Below are positions 1 through 4,431 of a DNA stretch of 5,804 nucleotides, in pieces. The stretch is from Caldora sp. SIO3E6 (GTDB lineage: Bacteria > Cyanobacteriota > Cyanobacteriia > Cyanobacteriales > Coleofasciculaceae): positions 1 through 5,804 of the forward strand of contig JAAHHL010000159.1 of the NCBI GenBank assembly GCA_010672185.1. Direction: 5' to 3'. Position 1 is the stretch's first letter. Each line of letters begins with the position of its first letter. The notes below the pieces were generated by a model. That model searched no databases and was not told where the DNA came from. It saw nothing but the letters and a program-made list of their open reading frames with translations. The translations under genes were made by a program, and so were the position numbers.

Positions 1-191
1 TCTTTAAGAAAATTCGTCAAAATCTCTTTTGGGCTTTTAGCTACAATGCTTTGGCTATTCCTGCTGCCTGTGGTATCCTGCTGCCGGGATTTGGTATTGC
101 CCTCTCTCCTTCTGCTGCCGGTGCTTTGATGGCTTTCAGTTCTGTTAGTGTAGTCACCAACTCCCTCTTACTACGACGTAGTCAGCATTGA
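1..191 (+). CDS. Copper-type P1B ATPase, C-terminal end (partial)
   Basis: The frame is open from the window edge (first full codon at base 3) and gives 62 residues before TGA. The sequence has the signature of the last two membrane helices of heavy-metal-transporting P1B ATPases. It starts with KKIRQNLFWAFSYNALAIP (helix with the Tyr-Asn pair), continues through a hydrophobic loop, and ends with AGALMAFSSVSVVTNSLLLRR, whose MxxSSVSVVxNxLxLR pattern lines part of the metal site in CopA-like pumps. Family knowledge: these integral membrane pumps move Cu(I) using ATP, and in cyanobacteria the CtaA and PacS paralogues feed plastocyanin and cytochrome oxidase. The N-terminal metal-binding, actuator and phosphorylation domains lie outside the window, so CtaA and PacS cannot be told apart. 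No clear terminator follows the stop. Confidence 0.9.
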   Translation, partial: FKKIRQNLFWAFSYNALAIPAACGILLPGFGIALSPSAAGALMAFSSVSVVTNSLLLRRSQH

Positions 192-512
192 GATTTGAGA
201 TTGGAGTTATTACAGTTAACTGAACTGATGTGCCAAAATAGGGAGTGGCGAGTTATAAATAATGAAAGCAGGAATCAGAGTAACCCAATATTTTGATATC
301 TCTTCGGCGTCAGGGAAACTGTTACCCGGGGTCTACACCATTGACTCCAGACAATGCTAAGAGTTATTTAAAGAGGTAACGCCTGGTGAATGAGCCGTAA
401 CCAGGGAGACCCTGCTCAAGAGTCTAGGAAAGCTAACTCACCAGGTGTACCAATGTGAATAAGCAAGAGCATTTTTCAGCAACTGACTGCATTCTCTACT
501 ACTTTTTTTTCG
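192..512. other. Gene-free spacer with one strong fold
   Basis: This is a 321-bp gap between the ATPase stop and the FHA start. Its left half shows no convincing promoter or gene. A 32-codon ATG frame at 262-360 lacks a ribosome binding site and any recognisable family, so it is not called. The right half holds the stem-loop structure listed at 375-451, then about 60 bp of A/T-rich leader with an eight-T run just before the FHA start codon. Confidence 0.6.
375..451 (+). ncRNA. Candidate structured RNA or leader upstream of the FHA gene
   Basis: An exact 8-bp stem joins CCTGGTGA (382-389) to TCACCAGG (438-445). It extends outward through a G-U pair, C380-G447 and A379-U448, and after a bulged A378 through GGU (375-377) with ACC (449-451). 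That is about 14 pairs closing a 48-nt interior. Inside, CAGGG (402-406) and CCCTG (410-414) form a perfect 5-bp hairpin with a 3-nt loop. A second CCTGGT partner, ACCAGG (400-405), competes with the outer stem, so two alternative folds are possible. I do not recognise an Rfam family. It could be a free small RNA, a regulatory leader of the FHA gene, or the end of a palindromic mobile element. The strand is assumed from the downstream gene. Confidence 0.4.
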
Positions 513-944
513 ATGGCTACACAATCAGATCACAAAAATGTATTGATTATTGAAGACGACAAGGGACGCACAGAATATCCCTTGGAAGAGAACGTGTACT
601 CCATCGGCAGAGATCAAAAATCTGATATCCGCCTATTCTCACAGTTTGTCTCTCGCCAACATGCAACCTTGGTGCGGCACGAGCGTGGGGATGGCAGTCA
701 ATATTACCGAATTGTCGATGGCAATGCTAAGGGCAAACCAAGTGCCAACGGACTCTTTATTAACGGACGCAAAACAAAAACCCATGATCTTGAAGATGGA
801 GATAAAATTGAGTTTGGTCCGAATGTGACTGCTAAATATTTACAGTTCAAACGCGAGACAAGCCCAACAGGACCAATAGATGAATTTGACATTACTCTGA
901 TTAGCCCTGGTTCTCTTGGTCTAGAAGAGGATGGGGATATGTAA
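513..944 (+). CDS. Small FHA-domain protein
   Basis: This 143-residue soluble protein is almost entirely one forkhead-associated domain. FHA domains bind phosphothreonine peptides and act as phosphorylation-dependent adaptors. Visible hallmarks are YSIGRD (29-34) with the conserved Gly-Arg, the phosphate-binding SRQHA (47-51) with Ser47 and His50, and SANGLFING (77-85) with the Asn-Gly pair. DLEDGDKIEFG (92-102) is the closing strand turn. After about residue 114 comes an acidic, proline-containing tail with threonines (SPTGPIDEFDITLI, residues 117-130). There is no signal peptide, membrane segment or second domain. The ATG at 513 gives the expected few residues before strand 1. No Shine-Dalgarno is visible (a T-run precedes the ATG), which is common in cyanobacteria. 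The partner kinase is not in the window. The next gene is convergent, so this one is probably monocistronic. Confidence 0.9.
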   Translation: MATQSDHKNVLIIEDDKGRTEYPLEENVYSIGRDQKSDIRLFSQFVSRQHATLVRHERGDGSQYYRIVDGNAKGKPSANGLFINGRKTKTHDLEDGDKIEFGPNVTAKYLQFKRETSPTGPIDEFDITLISPGSLGLEEDGDM

Positions 945-955
945 TGAAGGGTAAA

Positions 956-981
956 TTGGCTCTGATTTTGGTGACAGCCAA
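956..981. terminator. Possible hairpin between convergent genes
   Basis: TTGGCT (956-961) and AGCCAA (976-981) form a 6-bp stem with a 14-nt loop, between the FHA stop (944) and the stop of the convergent gene (985). It is the only fold in a 40-bp gap where two transcripts meet. No good U-tract follows on the plus strand, and on the minus strand only UUU follows, so intrinsic termination would be weak. Confidence 0.3.
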
Positions 982-984
982 AAA

Positions 985-1338
985 TTAGCTAGCAACGTTT
1001 TCGTTTTCCATGAGCTGACAATGCTCATTTTTAGCAATTTCTGACTGCACAACCTGAAACATTTGATAGCAATGGTTGTCTAACTGAAGGGGTAACTCCT
1101 CATTTTTGATGACAAAGTGCATTTGCACTTCTTGAGGAGTAGTTACAGATTTGTCAATTAAGACTTCCACTGTCACCAGCTTAGCGAAGGTGACGTGACC
1201 TGGAATTTCCCGTGCCATTAAATAGTCCCCAGTATCGTAGATGATATCGAAATTGCAGGATTGCAAAACTTCAATCAGTGACGGCTGAAGACGCTCAAGG
1301 GAAATACTAACATTGAAGGAACAAGTATAGCGAGCCAT
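985..1338 (-). CDS. Conserved cyanobacterial protein of unknown function
   Basis: This is a 117-residue soluble protein with no signal peptide, membrane helix or known catalytic motif. The style (MARYTCSFNVSISLERLQPSLIE, then NFDIIYDTGDYLMARE, TFAKLVTVEVLIDK and FVIKNEELPLQLDNHC) resembles a small protein I associate with cyanobacteria, but I cannot name a family or function. Alternating strand-like stretches and one N-terminal amphipathic helix suggest a compact alpha/beta fold. The last 15 residues (roughly NEHCQLMENENVAS) look like a disordered tail. The start is supported by CAGGG ending 6 nt upstream of the ATG. The gene is convergent with the FHA gene and divergent from tmk, so it has its own promoter region. 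Confidence 0.75.
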   Translation of the reverse strand: MARYTCSFNVSISLERLQPSLIEVLQSCNFDIIYDTGDYLMAREIPGHVTFAKLVTVEVLIDKSVTTPQEVQMHFVIKNEELPLQLDNHCYQMFQVVQSEIAKNEHCQLMENENVAS

Positions 1339-1355
1339 ATATAACCCTGGAAGTT

Positions 1356-1361
1356 AGTATA
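1356..1361 (-). promoter_or_regulatory. Possible -10 box for the 985-1338 gene
   Basis: Read on the minus strand this is TATACT, close to TATAAT and about 17 nt before the ATG. The best -35 candidate at 18-nt spacing (TTCGAT) is poor, so this may be a -10-driven or activator-dependent promoter. It is a position and consensus argument only. Confidence 0.3.
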
Positions 1362-1546
1362 GTTAGACCCTCTTATCTTATCGAACCTCTGTTCAGGTCA
1401 ATAATCAAGAAGGAAGGAGGAGTTGAGGGAGACTCAACTTAATCAGCTACCAGAATTTTAGCGGTTCATCCGGATCAAAATGAATAGGGCACTAAAGGAA
1501 TGTTACCTCACGGGGTGATAAGTCACTTGAAAAGGAAGCAGGGTTT

Positions 1547-1564
1547 GGGGTGTAGGGTGTAGGG
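1547..1564 (+). repeat. Heptamer tandem repeat GTGTAGG, block 1
   Basis: Two GTGTAGG units follow GGG. They are of the same type as the longer block about 50 bp downstream. Short tandem heptamers (STRR) are a known cyanobacterial repeat class with no agreed function. Confidence 0.75.
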
Positions 1565-1597
1565 ATCAGGAGGTGACAAGCTACTTAAACAGTAGGC

Positions 1598-1636
1598 GGG
1601 GTGTAGGGTGTAAGGTGTAGGGTGTAGGGTGTAGGG
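1598..1636 (+). repeat. Heptamer tandem repeat GTGTAGG, block 2
   Basis: Five consecutive 7-bp units run from 1601 to 1635. Four are exact GTGTAGG and one is GTGTAAG (1608-1614). The block lies about 80 bp upstream of tmk and is G-rich on the plus strand. Copy number probably changes by slippage. Confidence 0.85.
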
Positions 1637-1689
1637 AAAAAAGAAGAGCAACGCCAGGTTGGTGGGAACAATTGAATCAAGTAATGGAC

Positions 1690-1695
1690 TATAAA
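1690..1695 (+). promoter_or_regulatory. Possible -10 box for tmk
   Basis: TATAAA lies 19 nt before the ATG at 1715 and 43 nt before the ATG at 1739. No convincing -35 sits at 16-18 nt. If this is the real -10, the leader to 1715 would be only about a dozen bases, which slightly favours the later start at 1739. Confidence 0.25.
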
Positions 1696-1714
1696 ATCAG
1701 TTTTATGAAGGTTG

Positions 1715-2434
1715 ATGAAATCTTGGGTAAAAGCATTTATGAGCCGTAGTGATCACGATGGGGTAAAGCGGGGTAAATTAATTGTATTTGAAGGAGTTGA
1801 AGGAGGGGGCAAAACGACTCAACTACAACGGTGTTCCGACTGGCTCCAAGAAACTGGTGGTTGGCTTGAGGGTAGAGATAGTAGCAGTGAAAGGAAACCC
1901 TTAGTGGTGACTACTAGAGAGCCAGGGGGAACCTCCTTTGGGAAAAAAGTACGGGAGCTGTTGCTGGGAGAAGGTGAACATCAGGGTACTGCTCCCAAGA
2001 CGAGAACAGAACTATTACTTTTTGCCGCCGACCGAGCTCAACATGTGGAAGAATTTCTTAAACCTAAGCTAGCACAGGGAGCGATTATTTTGTGCGATCG
2101 CTATACTGATTCTACTATTGCCTACCAAGGTTACGGACGGGGACTAGACTTAGAATTGATCGAACAGCTCAACCAAATTGCTACTGGTGGCTTGGAAAGT
2201 GATTTAACCCTGTGGCTGGATGTGGATCTAGAAGTCGGATTAAAGCGAGCTAGAACCAGGGGAACTACTGACCGCATCGAGCAAGCTGATATCGAATTTC
2301 ATCGGCGAGTGCAGTCAGGCTTTCGCTCATTGTATCACCAAAATCCCCAGCGGATCGCGCAAGTGGATGCTAATGGCAGTGAGCAACAGGTACATTCCTC
2401 TATCCAAGAGATTTTACGTCAACGGTTTAGTTAA
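1715..2434 (+). CDS. tmk: Thymidylate kinase (dTMP kinase)
   Basis: The enzyme phosphorylates dTMP to dTDP with ATP in the cytoplasm, an essential step of dTTP synthesis. Numbered from the upstream TTG at 1712 (240 residues), the motifs are P-loop FEGVEGGGKTTQ (26-37), TREPGGT (68-74), FAADRAQH (104-111), DRYTDST (129-135), AYQGYGR (137-143) and LWLDVD (167-172). The Arg-rich LID RARTRGTTDRIE (179-190) with an Arg-free P-loop matches the E. coli-like (type II) class. The protein is somewhat longer than the usual 205-215 residues. Part of the excess is a 12-15 residue hydrophilic insert (about 50-62) before TREPGGT, and part is a leader of about 20 residues. Start choice is open: TTG 1712, ATG 1715 (GAAGG only 3 nt away) or ATG 1739, which leaves a family-like short leader. 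A MITE-like element begins 2 bp after the stop. Confidence 0.95.
   Translation: MKSWVKAFMSRSDHDGVKRGKLIVFEGVEGGGKTTQLQRCSDWLQETGGWLEGRDSSSERKPLVVTTREPGGTSFGKKVRELLLGEGEHQGTAPKTRTELLLFAADRAQHVEEFLKPKLAQGAIILCDRYTDSTIAYQGYGRGLDLELIEQLNQIATGGLESDLTLWLDVDLEVGLKRARTRGTTDRIEQADIEFHRRVQSGFRSLYHQNPQRIAQVDANGSEQQVHSSIQEILRQRFS
2094..2101. repeat. HIP1 octamer inside tmk
   Basis: GCGATCGC is the highly iterated palindrome of many cyanobacterial genomes. Here it sits in the codons of the conserved CDRYTDS motif, so it is compatible with coding constraint. Confidence 0.85.
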
Positions 2435-2436
2435 TA

Positions 2437-2560
2437 GACTTCTTGCATAAATCCCGGAAGGGTTAAGCATTGGCGGACAAAAACCTTGATTTTATGGGCA
2501 ATATGCTAGCGCCAATGCTTAACCTCTACAGTCAACTATCTAGGGTTTGCTGAATAAGTC
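2437..2560. mobile_element. MITE-like element directly after tmk
   Basis: The imperfect terminal inverted repeats are GACTTCTTGCATAAATCCC (2437-2455) and, on the other strand, GACTTATTCAGCAAACCC (2560-2543). Inside is a perfect 15-bp inverted repeat, GGTTAAGCATTGGCG (2461-2475) with CGCCAATGCTTAACC (2510-2524), enclosing a 34-nt loop. At 124 bp with no coding capacity it fits a non-autonomous IS derivative. I see no clean target-site duplication. It starts 2 bp after the tmk stop, so its transcript would form a long hairpin at the 3' end of the tmk mRNA and could affect termination or stability. Confidence 0.6.
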
Positions 2561-2563
2561 CTT

Positions 2564-2598
2564 AGCTGTCAGCTATCAGCTATCAGCTTTCAGCTTTC
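2564..2598 (+). repeat. Heptamer tandem repeat AGCTNTC
   Basis: Five consecutive 7-bp units are present: AGCTGTC, AGCTATC twice and AGCTTTC twice. The block starts 4 bp after the MITE-like element. It is an STRR-type repeat, but with a sequence different from the GTGTAGG blocks upstream of tmk. Confidence 0.85.
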
Positions 2599-2787
2599 CG
2601 GATTTTCACCCCGAACATTATTGATTTAACCAGGTATTTACCTACAATGGTGCAAGGTTTTTGAAGCAAAAAATGCAAAAACCTTGGACTATTTTGGCTG
2701 GCAAAAGGCTTAAAACCCAAGTCCTGTATAGCTTCCACACTCATGCAGCAGACCCTAATTATTGCTAGACAAAGATTGTAGCTATAG
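2599..2787. other. Spacer with an 11-bp-arm hairpin
   Basis: CAAGGTTTTTG (2653-2663) and CAAAAACCTTG (2676-2686) are perfect inverted arms around a 12-nt loop, possibly a terminator or the end of an IS relic. The rest shows no frame resembling the missing N-terminal part of the NACHT gene that follows, and the frame directly before that fragment is closed by TAG at 2785-2787. Confidence 0.5.
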
Positions 2788-3210
2788 TTGTCACCCCGTC
2801 AGGATTTTTTAGCAGCAATAAATCAATATCCCGCATTTCGACGCATGGCAGTTTTAGGCGCACCGGGTTCTGGTAAAACTACCCTCCTGAGACATTTGAC
2901 CCTCACTTATGCCACCAACCAAGAGGGAAAACGGCATCCTCAAGCACCAAAACTAATCCCTGTATTGTTGTATCTCCGAGATGTGCGTCAGGTGATTGCC
3001 GAGAAACAACCACCTTTGGCAGAATTGATTACCGAACAGGTGAAGCAGCAACGCCAAATTGAGCCTCTCAACCCACCTCCTAATTGGTTTGCCCAGAAAT
3101 TAAGTCAGCAAAAATGTTTAGTTATGCTGGATGGGTTGGATGAAGTTGCCGATGAAACCCAGCGCCAGCAGGTGAGCCGTTGGGTGGATCAGCAGATGAA
3201 GGCATATTAG
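2788..3210 (+). pseudogene. NACHT-type STAND NTPase, core fragment
   Basis: The 140 codons encode the first half of a NACHT nucleotide-binding domain. QYPAFRRMAVLGAPGSGKTTLL contains Walker A (GAPGSGKT, residues 24-31), IPVLLYLRD (57-65) is the next strand, and KCLVMLDGLDEVAD (109-122) contains Walker B with the NACHT-typical DGLDE. Family knowledge: NACHT/STAND proteins are large signal-transducing ATPases, several of them antiphage. They normally carry an N-terminal effector or adaptor and a long C-terminal sensor. Here both are absent. The frame opens only after TAG at 2785-2787 and begins with TTG and no ribosome binding site. It stops after DQQMKAY, where relatives continue with the rest of the ATPase (sensor and winged-helix parts), 12 bp before an inverted-repeat element. 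I read it as a gene relic. Expression as a short peptide is not excluded. Confidence 0.75.
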
Positions 3211-3222
3211 AATTTAGAATTG

Positions 3223-3464
3223 TTGTAGGGGCGGGTTTAGGGTCATCTTATCGCAATTGACGATAACTTTGGTATCAAAACCCGCCCAATCGATAACTTA
3301 CCCCCTGAATCCTCAACTCTGGGGAATTTTGGATTATTTTTTGCCAAAAAGTGAAAACTGAATTTGGGATTAGTTGTGTTAACCGGGGAGATGCTGATAG
3401 GGCGGGTTTTGATTGGAAGATTCGGGTCGAATGGTGTAAATTGTCCCTAAACCCGCCCCTACAA
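3223..3464. mobile_element. 242-bp element with perfect 20-bp terminal inverted repeats
   Basis: The ends are TTGTAGGGGCGGGTTTAGGG (3223-3242) and its exact reverse complement (3445-3464). A second, inner perfect inverted repeat joins ATCAAAACCCGCCC (3274-3287) and GGGCGGGTTTTGAT (3400-3413). The element is therefore two 65-bp hairpin units in opposite orientation (3223-3287 minus, 3400-3464 plus) around a spacer of about 112 bp that recurs elsewhere in the window. It has no coding capacity and is MITE-like. It lies 12 bp after the premature stop of the NACHT fragment, so it may have arrived with the event that truncated the gene. No target-site duplication was recognised. Confidence 0.65.
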
Positions 3465-3496
3465 ACGTCTCTAACTTTGGTATCAAAACCCGTCCC
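3302..3496 (+). repeat. Compound dispersed repeat, copy 1
   Basis: This is the first of three diverged copies. It begins CCCCTGAATCC, runs through GCCAAAAAGTGAAAACTGAA, TTTGGGATTAG and ACCGGGGAGATGC, then the 65-bp hairpin unit (3400-3464). It ends with ACTTTGGTATCAAAACCCG and TCCC. It overlaps the right two-thirds of the inverted-repeat element. Copy 2 follows at a constant offset of 310-311 bp. Confidence 0.85.
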
Positions 3497-3501
3497 AGGG
3501 A

Positions 3502-3581
3502 TACAGCAGTTTGCTCTGCTATGAGGTACATTGTTTATCCCCCTAAATCCCCCTTTCCAAGGGGGACTTTTGTCTGCTGTA
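3502..3581. repeat. Stem-loop dispersed repeat (CCCCCTT hairpin)
   Basis: Outer arms TACAGCAG (3502-3509) and CTGCTGTA (3574-3581) enclose a hairpin of CCCCCTT (3549-3555), loop TCC and AAGGGGG (3559-3565). It is preceded by CCCCCTAAAT, so the motif reads as two C5 runs and one G5 run. Sequences of the form CCCCCTAAATCCCCC are widespread intergenic repeats in cyanobacteria. No coding potential is seen. Confidence 0.6.
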
Positions 3582-3585
3582 CTTT

Positions 3586-3608
3586 GTTACAGCGCAAAGC
3601 GCTGTAAC
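3586..3608. repeat. Perfect 10-bp-stem palindrome
   Basis: GTTACAGCGC (3586-3595), loop AAA, GCGCTGTAAC (3599-3608). TTT stretches follow closely on both strands, so it could act as a bidirectional terminator, but no intact gene ends nearby. It is probably a mobile palindromic repeat linked to the 3502-3581 stem-loop. Confidence 0.6.
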
Positions 3609-3612
3609 TTTG

Positions 3613-3806
3613 CCCCTGAATCCACAATTCTGGGAATGTTGAATTATGTTTCGCCAAAAAGTGATAACTGAATTTGGGATTAGTTGTGGTAACCGGGGAG
3701 ATGCCGATAGGGCGGGTTTTGATTGGAAGATTCAGGTCAAATGGTGTCAATTGTCCCTAAACCCGCCCCTACAAACGTCTCTAACTTTGGTATCAAAACC
3801 CGTCCC
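3613..3806 (+). repeat. Compound dispersed repeat, copy 2
   Basis: This copy is collinear with 3302-3496, with scattered substitutions and about one indel. It carries the 65-bp hairpin unit at 3710-3774 and the same right extension to CCCGTCCC. Its left neighbour is the GTTACAGCGC palindrome instead of the inverted hairpin unit seen in copy 1, so the left border differs between copies. Confidence 0.85.
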
Positions 3807-3808
3807 TC

Positions 3809-3914
3809 GCCTGGAACTCAAGTTCCAGGCTAATAGCTCAAGTCATCTTTAGATGACTAACTTAAGGTAAAGCGGAAAAATTTAGTCCATTTTAATGGAC
3901 TTAAGCTATTAGCC
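3809..3914. repeat. 106-bp multi-hairpin palindromic element
   Basis: Four perfect inverted pairs are packed together. GCCTGGAACT/AGTTCCAGGC spans 3809-3818 and 3821-3830. GGCTAATAGCT (3828-3838) pairs with AGCTATTAGCC (3904-3914) as an outer 11-bp stem. That stem encloses AGTCATCT/AGATGACT (3841-3858, TT loop) and AGTCCATT/AATGGACT (3884-3901, TT loop). The first hairpin and the outer stem share GGC (3828-3830), so they compete at that point. It has no coding capacity and starts 2 bp after the end of repeat copy 2. The likeliest reading is a non-autonomous palindromic element, of the kind moved by single-strand (IS200/IS605 or REP-type) transposases. A structured RNA is an alternative. Confidence 0.6.
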
Positions 3915-3998
3915 TCATCATTTGAATCCAAGGTGAGTTGGGGAATCCAGCTAGTCAGCTATGTCTAGACTTAAGTTGACACCAATGCTCGCTAAACC

Positions 3999-4094
3999 TG
4001 CCCTAACATAATACTGTTTGGTTAATAGAGAATGTGCAATTATGACCTTACAGGTGCACACCTATTCCATTATTAAAATAATAGCAAAAAATAA
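3999..4094 (+). repeat. 96-bp direct repeat, copy 1
   Basis: The repeat runs from TGCCCTAACATAATACTG to GCAAAAAATAA and matches 4432-4527 over 96 bp without gaps, with nine mismatches by eye. All nine fall in the central 25 bp (about 4042-4066), while the 43 bp on the left and the 28 bp on the right are identical. The centre of this copy contains a short palindrome, AGGTG-CA-CACCT. Both copies also carry the palindrome ATTATTAAAATAAT. Confidence 0.85.
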
Positions 4095-4130
4095 CGAAAA
4101 TTACAACCAATAAAACATTCTCAGGAGAGA

Positions 4131-4138
4131 GCGATCGC
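4131..4138. repeat. HIP1 octamer
   Basis: GCGATCGC in the non-coding stretch between the first direct-repeat copy and the MazE-like relic. Confidence 0.85.
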
Positions 4139-4159
4139 ATATAAAAGAGCACTCGATTT

Positions 4160-4240
4160 TTAGCAACTTTCTTCTCCCACAGTAACTCCCCAATCTAACT
4201 CATCATGCTGCATCTGGGGTGTTACATCTTGGAGTAGTTC
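4160..4240 (-). pseudogene. MazE-like antitoxin, C-terminal relic
   Basis: Read on the minus strand, the last 26 codons before TAA give ELLQDVTPQMQHDELDWG and then VTVGEESC. This lines up without gaps with the C-terminus of MazE antitoxins as I remember it ([20 protein letters not shown] in E. coli). It keeps the Asp-[VI]-Thr-Pro, His and [IL]-Asp-Trp-Gly positions that wrap around the MazF toxin. The N-terminal AbrB/SpoVT DNA-binding half is missing. Upstream the frame runs straight into compound repeat copy 3, whose GGGGAGATG edge lies at 4240-4248. No MazF-like frame follows the stop. The relic is therefore a broken antitoxin gene. The alignment is short, so confidence is moderate. Confidence 0.55.
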
Positions 4241-4244
4241 ATCT

Positions 4245-4406
4245 CCCCTGAATCCACAATTCTGGGAATGTTGGATTATTTTTCGCCAAAAAGTGAAAAC
4301 TGAATTTGGGATTAGTTGTGGTAACCGGGGAGATGCTGACAGGGCGGGTTTTGATTGAAAGATTCGGGTCAAATGGTGTAAATTATCCCTAAACCCGCCC
4401 CTACAA
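4245..4406 (+). repeat. Compound dispersed repeat, copy 3
   Basis: This copy is 162 bp. It matches copies 1 and 2 from CCCCTGAATCC to the end of the 65-bp hairpin unit (4342-4406), but lacks their right extension (ACTTTGGTATCAAAACCCG). Its left half has its own inverted ends, CATCTCCCC (4240-4248) and GGGGAGATG (4327-4335), with imperfect complementarity between, so it is hairpin 1 plus hairpin 2. It interrupts the MazE-like relic. Confidence 0.85.
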
Positions 4407-4431
4407 ATGCCCGTATGAATTATCCAACAAA

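Larger units (their letters stand above)
1339..1714. other. Divergent spacer with tandem heptamers
   Basis: This 376-bp gap separates the minus-strand unknown gene from tmk. It holds the -10-like site at 1356-1361, a perfect 7-bp hairpin AGTTGAG/CTCAACT (1421-1427 and 1433-1439), and two GTGTAGG heptamer blocks (1547-1564 and 1598-1636). Each block is preceded by a similar sequence: GGTGATAAGTCACTT near 1515 and GGTGACAAGCTACTT near 1572. This suggests duplication of a unit of about 50 bp. No gene is visible. Confidence 0.6.

Noticed and set aside
262..360. 32-codon ATG reading frame between the ATPase and FHA genes
   Set aside because: There is no ribosome binding site, no recognisable family, and the length is expected by chance.
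550..892. Overlapping frames on both strands inside the FHA gene
   Set aside because: They are shadows of a gene whose FHA motifs are clear in the chosen frame.
3535..3852. Frames of about 70 codons on both strands across repeat copy 2
   Set aside because: They lie entirely in dispersed palindromic repeats, and copies 1 and 3 do not preserve the frames.
4241..4372. N-terminal part of the minus-strand frame ending at 4160
   Set aside because: This part is compound repeat copy 3. Only the last 26 codons show protein-like similarity, so the full frame is a repeat-relic chimera.
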